DNA of 64,000 nt from Batillaria attramentaria (taxonomy: Eukaryota; Mollusca; Gastropoda; Batillariidae). The notes beneath the pieces are model-generated. The model searched no databases. It worked only from the letters and a program-made list of their open reading frames with translations, and was not told the origin of the DNA. A program made the translations under genes and the position numbers. Shown piece by piece: positions 52,553 to 63,626 of the stretch (its first letter is position 1; each line of letters starts with the position of its first letter). The DNA is taken from assembly GCA_018292915.2 (NCBI GenBank), contig JACVVK020000456.1, positions 1-64,000 of the forward strand, read 5' to 3'.

Positions 52553-53475
52553 CTACTACTACTACTAAGGCGGATGGCTCCAAGTGGAGCATAGGCTATC
52601 GACGACCCTTCGCCATCGCACTCTGTTCTGGGCTACTCTTGCCACTCCAGTCCAGTTGATCCCCTGCTTGCATAGCTCTGCCTCAGTGTCCCGCCTCCAG
52701 CTGTTGCGAGGGCCGGCCTCTCTTCCTTTTCCCCTGCGGGTTCCATGTCAGGGTTGACGTGTGGTGTGGATGCTGGCTTCCTATGGGTGTGTCCAATCCA
52801 GCCCCACTTCCTCCGCAGGATCTGCTTGGCCAGTGGTTCCTATCCCGCTCGCTCCCATAGCTCTTCGTTTCGGATCTTCTCTGGCCATCGGATGTTGAAG
52901 ACGCGCCTAAGACAGGTGTTGAAAAATGTCTGGATCTTCTGCTGCATTGTCTTTGTTGTTCTTCAGAAGAGCAGAACTGACTTCACGTTAGAGTTGAAGA
53001 TGTGATGTTTGGTTCTTGTGCTGATAACTTTTGATGCCCAGATATTCTTTAGCATGACCATGGCTGCTCTTGCCTTGCCGATTCTGGCTGTGATGTCTCG
53101 GTCTGTGTCTCCCTGTCTATCAACCACACTCCCCAGGTAGACTCTACCTCCCTGATGGGCTCTCCACCAACTGTGACTGGTGTGTTGGCAGTGGTGTTGA
53201 TCTTCATCAGCTCGGTTTTCTTCCGGTTGATCTTGAGCCCTGTTCAGGCTGATGTGGCTTCCAGGCACGTAGTCTTGTCCTGCATCTGGCTGTGGCTGTG
53301 GGACAGGAGCGCCAGGTCGTCCGCGAGTTCGAGGTCATCCAGCTGCGTCCAGAGTGTCCATTATATCCCGTTTTTCCTGCCTGTTGTGGTGGTCTTCATG
53401 ATCCAGTCGATGATCAGGAGGAAGAGGAACGGGGACAACAGGCATCCCTGGCAAACTCCGGTCTTCACCTCGAAA
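52553..53475 (-). pseudogene. Captured RTE 3' fragment in P2
   Basis: Collinear with 37437-38380 of P1 but decayed: a deletion near 52965 removes 'YRCETW' and several frames are used. It retains 'FEVKTGVCQGCLLSPFLFLL', lost from P1. The (TAGTAG)n tail is at about 52553-52567. Confidence 0.85.
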
Positions 53476-54000
53476 CTTGCTGACAGGTGCCCGGCATGGG
53501 CAATACTGCAGCTCATGTCTTGGTATGGAGTTGATCGGATAGACCAAAATGTCGACAAATACCGCAAAACCATCCACACAAAGAAATGGTGGTGGCCAAT
53601 CTTTGCTTTCTGCTTGGATGTTTGCATCCAGCAGGTTTGGCGCCTGTACCGAATGACGCATGAGAATATGGACAAGACAAATGACTTGCTGGCTGTCCGC
53701 TGCACCATTGCAAGAGCCTGCATCACTCGTGGTCCTCTTCACTCAACTCCAGGACGCCAGAGAGGATTTGCAACATCAAAGCACTGTGTTCAGGAACAAA
53801 TCCAGTAAGACATGATCGACCATCTCATCCAACCGTTGTCCAGACAGCTGAAATGTGCTTGGTTTTGGAATGAAACACAACTGAAACGTGCTTGTTTTGG
53901 TATTTTGCGGTAATAAGACAACTTGGGCAACAGGTTTTATGTTGCAAAATACATGCTGTCAAATTTATTTACAAGTCCGGTACTCTTATGTTGGATTGCA
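53476..54000 (+). pseudogene. P2 transposase C-terminal remnant
   Basis: Reads 'GVDRIDQNVDKYRKTIHTKK', 'WWWPIFAFCLDVCIQQVW', 'ITRGPLHSTPGRQRG' and a stop. It has the last catalytic Asp context (GVDRIDQ) and the KKWWW block characteristic of piggyBac transposases. Confidence 0.8.
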
Positions 54001-54110
54001 TGAGTTATGTACTACAGTAAACAGTCTTCTTTCAATTTTTTCATCTTTTTTCATTTATTTTGGTATATTTCGGTAGTTAGACAGTCAATGTCGAGAAAAG
54101 TGGAGTCCAG

Positions 54111-54781
54111 GGCCGCGTTTCTTACGGAAAGGCGCTCGCGGGCGCTTGCGAAGGTCGCTTTGCCTCGTTGGGAAACGGCCAATTAGAACCAAGGCGCTTT
54201 CAAAATGGCGGCGGAATCACGAACACTGTTGTTGGCAAGGTTGAAAAGGAAGAAGAAAACTCTAGTGCTCGCAGCTATCAGTCATCTTTTGAGCGCAGAA
54301 GACGACGTTTTTGAGGAGGAGCAATAATTACTGGCTTGGAGCATGATATACCGCTAGTATGCATGTTCTGCTCGATGCAAAACGGAGACGTAAGGCACCA
54401 CTACGTACTCACTTTGACCACTCCTTCCCCACAAACACGCACGACATATCCCTGAATGACTGGCGACCACGGCCCGGTGCAATTAGCTCAAATTATTTTC
54501 GTATACTATTCTGCACAATTACAAGTTGGGACAGAAGGTCTCCATCCACCCGCAAATTCATTTTAAGCCATTTCTTAGTTCCACTTCAACGAAGCCTTCG
54601 GTGGGCGCCGCCATCTTTGTTTACATAGAAACTGACCACGTGACCTTTTGCTCGCGGCAAACTAGCTTCAGACTTCGTGCGCGGGCGCTTTTTTCGCCCG
54701 CCGCGGGCAAGGTGCCTATAGACGGTTTCATAGGAAAGCGCCCCGGAACGTTTCGAAGCGCCCGCCTTAAGAAACGCGGCC
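54111..54781. mobile_element. 671-bp MITE with GGCCGCGTTTCTTA inverted repeats, inside P2
   Basis: Left end GGCCGCGTTTCTTACGG; right end CCGCCTTAAGAAACGCGGCC. Flanking CAG is present on both sides (54108-54110, 54782-54784), and P1 carries the empty site 'AGTCCAGTTCATT'. The interior has 'AAAATGGCGGCGGAATC' and short frames only. TIRs resemble those of the 544-bp MITE at 56156-56699. Confidence 0.88.
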
Positions 54782-55062
54782 CAGTTCATTAGTTCTGAAT
54801 GTTTGTTCACCCTGTAAATCTATTATAGTAAAATAAATGGTTCGAGTTGAAATGTGTTCCTTCAGTGGTTCATATGATCATGTACAAAATCCCCTACCCT
54901 CTCGCACCCACGATCCCATATATAGGATCATCAGATTTTCCACGAAAAGTCAACTTTTGGACAAAAACTTCCAAAATTACTGTTAGATATGTTCATTTCA
55001 GACTAAAAGCAACCTATCCTAGGAATTTTGTTCGAAAAAAAAATTGGGGTCTAATGGGTTAA

Positions 55063-56027
55063 GCCCTAACAAATTTTCCTTATTTTAAAAGGGCAGTCTG
55101 TGTGATTTTTATGCTCACAGATCGTTCTGAGCTGTTTTCGTGGTATCTAGCACCAGTATCGTCCAGAGTTCTCAAATCACTGAGCCAGCAGAAGCGTATT
55201 CATTGACGCGGCTAATACACTGAACCGGCGAGTGTTGTATCAACAGTCGCAGAATTTGAATGTTTTAGCCGCTTGCGTAAAAAGTGTAAACAACGTTGTA
55301 TCGCAATATGAGCTTTACCAACCGTCAAGATAGAGCATTTTGAGCAAACAGGTGCACTCTCAATTTGTTTTTTAATTATCATTATTATTATTTTTTTTTA
55401 GCACGTAGGGTCAATCCTAACAGGAGGATTGCGTTAGTTAATTGTACACTGCCATATAGGCAGTTCCCAGTCCATGTCCTGACACCCAACCCAGGGTTTG
55501 ATATACGTGGAAACTGTAATACGACATGTCCTGCCTGAGCGACAACGTATTGGACATTGAAACAACAGAACATTTTGATAACTGACAGTTTAGACAACTA
55601 AAAGGAAAGAAATGCTGCATGAGCGCCGTGGCAAATCATTGGGTCTTTGACCGATGGCCGACATAGATATGGATCCCCGCCCATCGGCCATTTTTTTTCT
55701 TATTTAGTTTGTAACTTCACCCGTCTCCAAGGTTTACTCTTTTCTAACTCGTAAACCAAGCCAAGGATATCTTTGGCTCGGCTGCAGTTTGGATCTTCAG
55801 CATGAACCTTCTTCCGGGGTTATCTTTCATTGTAATTTGACGGAAAATTAAGGCTTACACTCTCCCTGTCGATCATATCCATGACGACAGCGGTAACATT
55901 CATGACGACGTCGACGAATATGATGACGGACGACGACGATGATATAGACGACGACTATGGTGATGACCATGATGATAGTGCTAATAAAACAACGACGACG
56001 ACGAACATATGATAAAGATGATGATTT

Positions 56028-56035
<8 letters not shown>
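55063..56035. other. No gene recognised
   Basis: AT-rich sequence, a T-run at about 55392-55400, and GAC/GAT repeats at about 55905-55990. (GT)n at 56030-56066 forms the end of the intron before the fucosyltransferase-like exon. Confidence 0.5.
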
Positions 56036-56068
<33 letters not shown>

Positions 56069-56155
56069 AGTTTTACTTGTGTGGTCTCGCGGTCTGCGTC
56101 ACGTTGTTCTTTACCATGGGCTTGGGATCGCATTCCTACAAATTTCGACAACTAA
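56069..56155 (+). pseudogene. GT11 fucosyltransferase-like pseudogene: membrane-anchor part
   Basis: Exon start after a (GT)n-CAG acceptor at 56068. It encodes 'FYLCGLAVCVTLFFTMGLG', a hydrophobic type II anchor, then 'SHSYKFRQL', and is cut by the MITE at TAA 56153-56155. The frame continues exactly on the far side (56703) if the MITE and one TAA are removed. Confidence 0.75.
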
Positions 56156-56699
56156 AGGCCGTTCTTAACCGGGCAGACTTTTGGTTCGCGAACTAGGTTC
56201 GGAGAGTACGGCGAACATGGCGAACTAGGTTCGAGGACTGCATAGCGTGTCGTGGGAACCCTCGCGATCCTTTTGCCGATCCTGCGCTCTGATTGGTTGC
56301 TCGGGGAGAGCTGTTGTGCGCATGTACAAACTTGAGGAAAATGGCGGACGGCATCGCGGCTATCGACTCACTTCACATTTCCCTCTCTTGCGCTCTTTTC
56401 CTCTTATCTCCTCTTCCTCGGCTTCCAAGAGTTCACTCAAAACGATAACTACCGCAAATGCCTGGTCGTCTCGATCTACGAAGGCGGCCATTTTGGTTGT
56501 TTACGATTGTCTCAACTTCCGAGTCCGCCTTGTTCGGGCGATGACGTATGCATATCATTAACGGTCGGTTAAGAAAGAGAACTAGTCCGGCCGAACCTCT
56601 GGAACTATGTACGTGTGTGCGCTTGCCCTGTTCGTATACAATACACAGTTCGCCGAACAAGTTCGCCAGACTGGTGGTTCGCCCGGTTAAGAACGGCCT
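56156..56699. mobile_element. 544-bp MITE with TAA target duplication in a coding exon
   Basis: TIRs AGGCCGTTCTTAACCGGGC (left) and GCCCGGTTAAGAACGGCCT (right), 19 bp and perfect, flanked by TAA (56153-56155, 56700-56702). A 3-bp TAA duplication and these TIRs fit PIF/Harbinger-type MITEs. The interior carries 'AAAATGGCGGACGGCATC' and no transposase. Insert plus one TSD is 547 bp, which shifts the host frame. Confidence 0.92.
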
Positions 56700-56702
56700 T
56701 AA

Positions 56703-57316
56703 GGGCAGAGTCCAAGGATGGAAAGTCAGAAAGTTCTCCAGAAAACTCGAACAAAGTGATGAGACCAAACAGCGGCAGACCGCCAGATACTTCTCGGAAA
56801 CAATCAAACAACACGGGAGAACTGAAGACAACAAATCCACTGAGGGTCTCTCCGCAAGTCTTGCCACCTTCTCCAGACAAGACAAGCACATCCAACTCGT
56901 CAAGTAATGCGTCACTGCCGCTGAACAAAAACCGGGGAGATACTCCAGACAGAGGACCACGCGTGCTGTGCCACGTCCTGATCGGCCGACTGGGCAATCA
57001 ACTGTTCCAGTTCGCCAGCGTACTAGGCTTGGCGTACGCCACCAATCGAATACCCGTGTTCATAGTACCGGAACGTCGCCACGTAATCAGACTCAATGAC
57101 GTATTCAAACACCCCGTGACGTATCCAGCGCGCAGGCAGGCCGAGCTTGTGGAGAGATGTAAGAAGGCAAAGAGAAACAAACACGAAGGTCCACACTGCT
57201 GCAGGTACAACAAGAATCTCACGGAGCTGGACCCGGCTCGCGATTATAATTTAGGCGGCTACCTTCAGTCGTGGAGGTACTTCAAACCGGTCGAGGGGCT
57301 CGTGCGACAGAACTGA
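56703..57316 (+). pseudogene. GT11 fucosyltransferase-like pseudogene: stem and N-terminal catalytic half
   Basis: Stem: polar, Ser/Asn/Lys-rich ('KTSTSNSSSNASLPLNKN'). The catalytic domain begins 'GPRVLCHVLIGRLGNQLFQF', containing the conserved G-R-L-G-N-Q of GT11 enzymes, then 'VFIVPERRHVIRL' and 'YNLGGYLQSWRYF'. The frame ends at TGA 57314-57316, just where the homologous protein should continue. The family transfers fucose from GDP-fucose in alpha-1,2 linkage in the Golgi. Confidence 0.88.
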
Positions 57317-57656
57317 GATGGTGTTCTCGGACGAGATTCAAAAGAACGTTACCGAGATCGTGCGGGAGCTTAGGGCGAAGTACAAAAGTTACACGCTGGT
57401 CGGGTTCCACGTTAGGAAGGGAGACATCACGCAGAACGGGAACATAGCCCTGGGATACAAGTCTGCGGGTCCGGGCTACATCAACCGGTCTCTAGAATAT
57501 TTCCACAGCAGGTTTCCGGACTCGGTGTTCGTCGTCTCTAGCGACTGGAACCGAGGCATCACGCTCTACATGGACGATTTTGTGGTCCCTGGATCTCCCA
57601 TCGGGGATCAGTATAACAAGACAGATTATATATACCCGGGTTGGGTTGGCCTGTGA
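57317..57656 (+). pseudogene. GT11 fucosyltransferase-like pseudogene: C-terminal half, shifted frame, internally deleted
   Basis: Continues one frame over: 'MVFSDEIQKNVTEIVREL', then 'LVGFHVRKGDITQ' (the H-x-R-x-x-D GDP-fucose-binding motif) and 'SVFVVSSDW'. It then passes directly to 'NRGITLYMDDFVVPG' and 'DYIYPGWVGL'. GT11 proteins normally have ~35-45 residues between these blocks, including the His/Gly/Phe-Trp motif before 'GG.T.Y...F'. Two independent lesions, besides the MITE, indicate a dead gene. Confidence 0.85.
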
Positions 57657-57664
57657 AACGTAAC

Positions 57665-57900
57665 TTGTAACAGCAGTGCAAAACACGCTCCGCTCATCCA
57701 GTAAAAAGCTTGTCGAAATTCCAAAGAGAAATTTGAAAACGTGACCTTTGGCGAACGCTGTTTCCGGTTTACCACCCCAACAGTCTGGAACTGACTCACT
57801 GCCTGCTAGCGCGAGACAGCAACCCACTCTGGCATATTTCAAATCCCAGTTTAAAACCCATCTGTTTCAACTTGCCTTGTACCGATTCATGTAACCGTGG
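57665..57900 (+). mobile_element. L2-like retrotransposon C-terminal fragment
   Basis: Frames read 'LVEIPKRNLKT', 'TFGERCFRFTTPTVWN' and 'FKSQFKTHLFQLAL', the end of L2-type ORF2 ('F..R.FS...P..WN.LP ... FK..LKTHLF'). Short, with frameshifts. Confidence 0.55.
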
Positions 57901-58740
57901 TGCCTGCTGTTATAGGATGTGTTGTATCAGTGTGCGTGTGAGCGTTGTGTGAATGCGCAGTCAGTTGATGTATTTTGAAGAATTGTGCTGGCGGTACTAT
58001 ACTGTAACTAGTTATCGATTTCTTTCATTTGGGATCGGTATAACAGAACAGACTTCATACTACACTGACGCTAGTGTAGTGGGTCAGTGACCCGGGATGG
58101 GTTCACCGAGTGACCTGTCACGGTAAATCAGTGTGTATGTGTATTTATAATTTGTAGATCTTTATAAACCATTACTGTGGTAAGGGTAGTTCCGACTGTA
58201 CTGAAACATAAAAGACAGCAACAACAAACGACGACGACCACGACTGATGACAGTTCAGTAAGCTACTGACTTCACTGGTAGCCGGCCTCGCATGGCAATC
58301 AAAATTACTTTCGTTCTCAACACTCTAGTATGCAGTATTGACTTGTGTGCGAGTGATCATGATGTACGTTGGCCGGTGTGGTGAGCTTGATGTATATGTT
58401 AATTTCTCGTTTCATGTACCCCCAACGGCCGGGTTTTGGGGTTTACTTGCATTTTGTTCAATCCATTGTCAGTTTATACGGATTTTAAACCCTGTATTTC
58501 CATGCAAGTAAACACGAATCCGATTCTGGCTGTGTGTCACGACCGTGTGTGTTGCAATGTATAGGTGTAAGAGGTGCGTGCTGTTTCTTTACTCTCACTC
58601 ACACGCAGTCGCACGACAGTAACTGATACCGAGACGTGCGGGGATTCACACCACCACAATATTATTGTCAAGACGAACAGTCATCGCATAACACGTCACA
58701 GTACAGCTACAATACCAATGACATCAAGAATAAACGGTGA
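57901..58740. other. No gene recognised
   Basis: Non-coding; a small inverted motif 'CACTGACGCTAGTGTAGTG' at about 58063. Confidence 0.45.
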
Positions 58741-58918
58741 GGGGTGGGGGTGGGGTGGGGTTGAGGGTTTAACGTCCTTTTCCACCACATACGGGTGATA
58801 TCGAAGACGGGGCAACGATGAAAAAGCCAGCACAAATATTTGGCCCCAGCCGGGATACGAACTCACGACCCGAGCATTAGAAGTCCAACGCTCTACCATT
58901 CGGCCACCCCGGCTTCCC
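58741..58918 (-). mobile_element. SINE-A copy 3
   Basis: Reverse complement of the consensus, with complete head and tail. Perfect 13-bp duplication GAATAAACGGTGA at 58728-58740 and 58919-58931. Confidence 0.94.
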
Positions 58919-58931
58919 GAATAAACGGTGA

Positions 58932-60353
58932 AATCAAGGCAATAAATACTATGCCTAAAATACAAATGATATAAATAATTGTATCTAAGAGCGCTCAGAG
59001 CATTTTAACGTGCACGGGATGGTACCTCCAACGATGGTCAAGCGCGCAGACGTGCAGATGTGCAGTTCACAAGCCGCAGACAACATCACAGGCGACGGAA
59101 AATAGAGCTGGATCGGCAGCTCTACTATAGCATCACAACCGCTGATGCTCTAGTGGACCAGCACCCACGCTGAATCCCAGATACGGGCAGTCAGGCTCCC
59201 TCCCCTTCAGTCGTCGCAGGGCCAAGAAATCCTCCACGGGACAAGGGACTACAGGGCAGCTTCTGGCTCCCGAAAACAGCCACTCGGGCTAGAACCCCTG
59301 TGCAACAATACACTATTGTAAGTCCTTGGGCTCAACCAGCACATACTGCCTATCTATGGGATAATATTAACCCATGGCACAAACCAGCGAACGCTCCTAT
59401 GTTACGAACGCTAAAGGAAACTGCACATACTAAACGCTAAAGGTAGAAGCCTACAGCTGTCACATCGGACAAGTCAGCAGAATATACAGACAGGTCAGTG
59501 TTAAACTCACTGGTAAAACGGCTAATAACCAAACATACTTAGCCGACATAACACTTCGGCCACAATAGTCAAGTTTCATACTAACTTCCTGACCGTTGGT
59601 AATATCTACACAAGAGAAAATAGCTGACCTGAAACATAATACGGGAAATAACAGATATGAACCATTTACCTCCATATGCAAGATGCGAGGGGTTATGACG
59701 GTAGACCGTAAAGACAGCGGACGAGAAGAAGTGCCAGACTCTTGAACGGACGTGTCGGTACTACCGGGCCAAATGCGAATAGCAAGTGAATAGCAATGGT
59801 TTTTATACTGTTAGGGCGAATAGGGTGAGTATCGCACAGGATACACCTGCATCACGTGTAAAACGGGTTACCTGTATCGACTTTAACAAGGTAAACGGAC
59901 AGGTCAGCATATTATACACAAATGTCCCGTGTAAAACCTTCACTAAGGGATACATGCGTGGCCCGTGCAGAAAACAAGGCACGTGTGCCACACAGAACAT
60001 AGTTACGATGCATACGGAAATCATACCAACCCGTCATACGGAAATCTTACCGGCACATGATTTACCCTAAGTCACGCATCCGTGACACTGTGGTTATTAC
60101 TTTCTGGTTTCATATACATGTAGAGTGTCCTCTGTAGTCAAAGGGAAGTAACTGTGTTCACGCCGTTTTGCAGTCTGTTTATCTGCGCTTGACCTGAAGG
60201 TACAAGGTCAGCTAAAGGCCACCTCGCATGATATACAGGCTACGAATTAACGTGCAGACCAGAACACGCTGCTGTAATTAAATCTGCTTTTGTTATCTGG
60301 AATGATTACTCTTGGTGAAGCGCCAGCGGTCAGTTCGAAAAGGGGTTAAAACG

Positions 60354-60354
<1 letters not shown>
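58932..60354. other. No gene recognised
   Basis: Unique-looking sequence; open frames of up to ~95 codons lack family features or splice support. Confidence 0.45.
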
Positions 60355-60425
<71 letters not shown>

Positions 60426-60430
60426 ACACA

Positions 60431-60477
<47 letters not shown>
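60355..60477. repeat. (AC)n microsatellite, ~120 bp, two interruptions
   Basis: About 60 AC units, interrupted by TG and CC near 60424-60433. Confidence 0.95.
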
Positions 60478-60479
<2 letters not shown>

Positions 60480-60603
60480 AACACCCGTTAAACTATAAAA
60501 CAGCGCTAAGAACAAAACATGATTAGAACGTACATCTGCAACTAGTGCAGTTTACAGGTTAACTCTAGCTTAAACGACTGTGGGCATATTTGTCACTAAA
60601 CCT

Positions 60604-60726
<123 letters not shown>

Positions 60727-60840
60727 GGCACATGCGCCATAGTGGATACTGACAAAGCACCGTATGAGCACCCAAAGCACCTCATCCTCGTCCGGCCCTG
60801 GATTGATCTATGTTCACATCTGTGTTTCTGTATGTCTGTG

Positions 60841-61015
60841 GGGAGCCGGGGTGGTCGAATGGTAGAGCGTTGAACTTCTAATGCTCCGGTCGTGAGTTCA
60901 TATTCCGGCTGGGGCCAAATATTTGTGCTGGCTTTTTCATCGTTGCCCCGTCTTTGATATCACCCGAATATGGTGGAGAAGGACGTTAAACCCCCAAACA
61001 CCCACCCACCCCACC
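60841..61015 (+). mobile_element. SINE-A copy 4
   Basis: Complete tRNA-like head ('GGTGGTCGAATGGTAGAGCG'), body and (ACCC)n-like tail. Flanking 13-bp duplication CTGTATGTCTGTG (60828-60840) / CTGTATGTCTATG (61016-61028), one mismatch. Confidence 0.93.
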
Positions 61016-61048
61016 CTGTATGTCTATGTTGGTGATGTCTATATTCGT

Positions 61049-61106
61049 TATGTGAGCCGCGAAATAGTCTTTGTTGCTTGCCCTAACTAACCAACTAACT
61101 AACTAC
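61049..61106 (+). mobile_element. Short I-element-like 3' tail
   Basis: 'GAGCCGCGAAATAGTCTTTG' + 'TTGCTTGCCC' + (TAAC)n matches the 3' terminus of I copy A (minus strand near 24879-24930), with a ~12-bp internal gap. It is probably a severely 5'-truncated copy. Confidence 0.55.
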
Positions 61107-61457
61107 AGTACATTCGTTATGTCACGGTGTGTGTTTCCTGTGGTATATGTTTTTCATGTCTACGATATCATCATTCTGGTTATGGTTCATTTTGTTCATG
61201 TCTGTGATATTCATGTCCATAGTGGGTATTGTCTGTGTTGTTTATGACTATGACGTTCATGTCTATGTTGTTCATAATCCATGTCGTCATACACTTCACA
61301 ACAATAACAGCAGCAACAATTACAACAGCAACAAATACTTGTGAAAGTGATAGACGTTAAACTGCTGGCACCACCGCCGACAAGAACAAGAAGCAACAAC
61401 AACAAGCAACAACAACAACAACAACAACAACAATGATACTGTCAGGCTGCAGACGCT
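61107..61457. other. Low-complexity sequence, (CAA)n
   Basis: CAG/CAA repeats at about 61302-61434; no gene recognised on either strand. Confidence 0.5.
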
Positions 61458-61463
61458 TTTATT
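61458..61463 (-). promoter_or_regulatory. Candidate polyadenylation signal of the acidic-protein gene
   Basis: AATAAA on the minus strand, ~430 bases after the stop at 61892. It is the first canonical hexamer I see downstream. Confidence 0.4.
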
Positions 61464-61891
61464 CTTTTAAGCCTTCCTTTCCCAGACAAGTGACATTAAA
61501 TTTTCATAACCATGATGAAAAAACGGTCGCTGGTCAAAAATTAAAAAAAAAGAAAAAGAACAAAAAAGTCGACATTTCTGGAAAGCGAAACATATCCGAC
61601 TTCATTTGCTTATAATAGCTTCACTTTTGTGTTAATCTCGAAAGGAGAAAAGCGTGAGTATACAGATGACATTAATATTTTCACTGCTATGCATTTTGCA
61701 CACACTTTGTATTTCTTTGGGAAAAATATTTTGCAAATACAGATGTTTTCATTCAAAGTCACTGCAGCAGTAGAAACAAATCTTTTGCAACTTCAATATG
61801 GGACAGCCATCTTGATAAACACTATTTTCTGTTAAAAAAAAATACAACAAAAACATCGTAGGACAGCGATCTGTTTCCCTCCACGCCTGTT

Positions 61892-62339
61892 TCACTTTCC
61901 CTCAGTCTCCTCTTCATCTTCTTCCTCTGGCGCTTCGGTCGTTTCGTCCGCGTCGTCGTCGCCACCATCGACATCATTCACGTCGTCGTCGTCCTCCTCC
62001 TCTTTCTCCTCCACGGTGTCTTCCTCAACCATAAAAGCAGCCTCGTCGCCTTCAGCCGGGGCAGCAGCAGTGGTTTCAGCGGCATCAGCAGCGGCATCAG
62101 CAGTGGTTTCAGCGGCATCAGCAGCAGCCGAAGTTGTAGTGTCGTCGCCACCGGTCTCTCCGACGAGGTCGACCTCTTTGTCCATCTTGATCAGGTGGTC
62201 CTTGATGCAGTCTTCCAGCTCCTTCAGCTCCGCCAACAGCCCCTCGTCAGTCTTCCCCGTGGTGTTGAGGCGCTCCTCCAGGTCGTCCTGGATGTCGTCG
62301 ATCTGCTCCTTCAGCTTGTTCATTTTCTCGCGCAGGTCC
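61892..62339 (-). CDS. Acidic protein exon 2
   Basis: From acceptor AG (62341-62340) to TGA. It encodes the coiled-coil, Ala/Thr and acidic-tail parts. The antisense Ser/Val-rich open frame is a shadow of the repeats. Confidence 0.8.
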
Positions 62340-63410
62340 CTGAAAAAAGACACACAACAGTATTTGTTAAATGCGCAAAATTGCAGAATTACTAGGCTTC
62401 AAAGAAGACAGACAAAAGTATTTATTTAACGCGCAAACTGCAAGCTTAGTACGCTTATCGCAATACAGGCAAAAGTATTCGTTAAATGCGCACATGGAAG
62501 GATTACTAGGTTTCGTAGAAAACAGACAGAAGTATTTATTTCAGTAGTAACGCGTAAATTGCAAGATTAGACCGCTTCTCAGAATATACACTAAAGTATT
62601 TGTTAAATGCGCAAATTGCGGGTGGGGGTGGGTGGGTGTTTGGGGGTTTAACGTCCTTTTCCATCACATAGGGTGATATCAAAGACGGGGCAACGATAGA
62701 AAAACCAGCACAGGGCAAATTGCAGGATAGGATTATTAGGCTTCACAGAGGACAGAAAAAGTATTTATTTAACTCGCAAATTGCAAGGTTAGTACGATCC
62801 TCAGAATTCAGACAAAGGTATTTGTTAACTACGCAGATTTAAAGATTACTATAGGCTTCACAGAGGACAAACGGGAGTATTTAACTGGGCTTCACAGAGG
62901 ACAATTTTTATTTTATTTTTTTTGCTCGGGCTGCGCACGGGAGTGCGTCTGAATGTTCGCAATTGTCTGTCCTAACGGTATGTAGAGCTTTTGAATGCGG
63001 TATATTGACATTTGTGGCTGCGCGAACGAATACGTGTATTCAAACGACGCGAAGCTCTTCTTGTCAGCGAGTGACCGCAACATTTTAACAGACGCCAGCT
63101 TTTGTTGGCTCAGTGCCAGATTGTGAGAGGTCGTAACTCAAAATGTGTCCGACTGGTACGAGTTCAAAATGTCTTTTCTACCGCTTTTCTGACCGACCCT
63201 AATTTAATCAAACGGATCTTGATATATACTATAATATTGATATGTGAAAATTCTGAAAATTCAATAGAGAGACTAGAGAAAAATAATCACGCGATAGACA
63301 GGTACATGTACTAGCTAGTCAGATGGACAGACAGACAGACAGAAATAAGGAAATTAACAAATAAACACATACACATAGATAGACAGATACATGTAGATAG
63401 ATAGATACTT

Positions 63411-63451
<41 letters not shown>

Positions 63452-63533
63452 AATTGAAAACTTGCCGTTTTGAAAAACAAACAAACAAACAAACAAAACT
63501 TCGAACATTCTAATTAAAACTGGAACATGAAAC

Positions 63534-63626
<93 letters not shown>

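Larger units (their letters stand above)
49804..55058 (+). mobile_element. P2: TTAA-flanked composite piggyBac-like element (5,255 bp) with nested R1 and MITE
   Basis: Flanked by TTAA (49800-49803, 55059-55062). The backbone matches P1 end to end, including the captured RTE fragment; without R1, the MITE and their duplications it is ~2.79 kb, against 2.775 kb for P1. The left palindrome is extended (GATCCCATAATATAATTATG... to 49843). Inner left palindrome at 50172, inner right at about 54912. It contains transposase remnants only. Confidence 0.9.

Noticed and set aside
62016..62429. Ser/Ala/Val-rich plus-strand frame
   Set aside because: Antisense shadow of the acidic protein's Ala/Thr/Glu repeats; no splice or start support.
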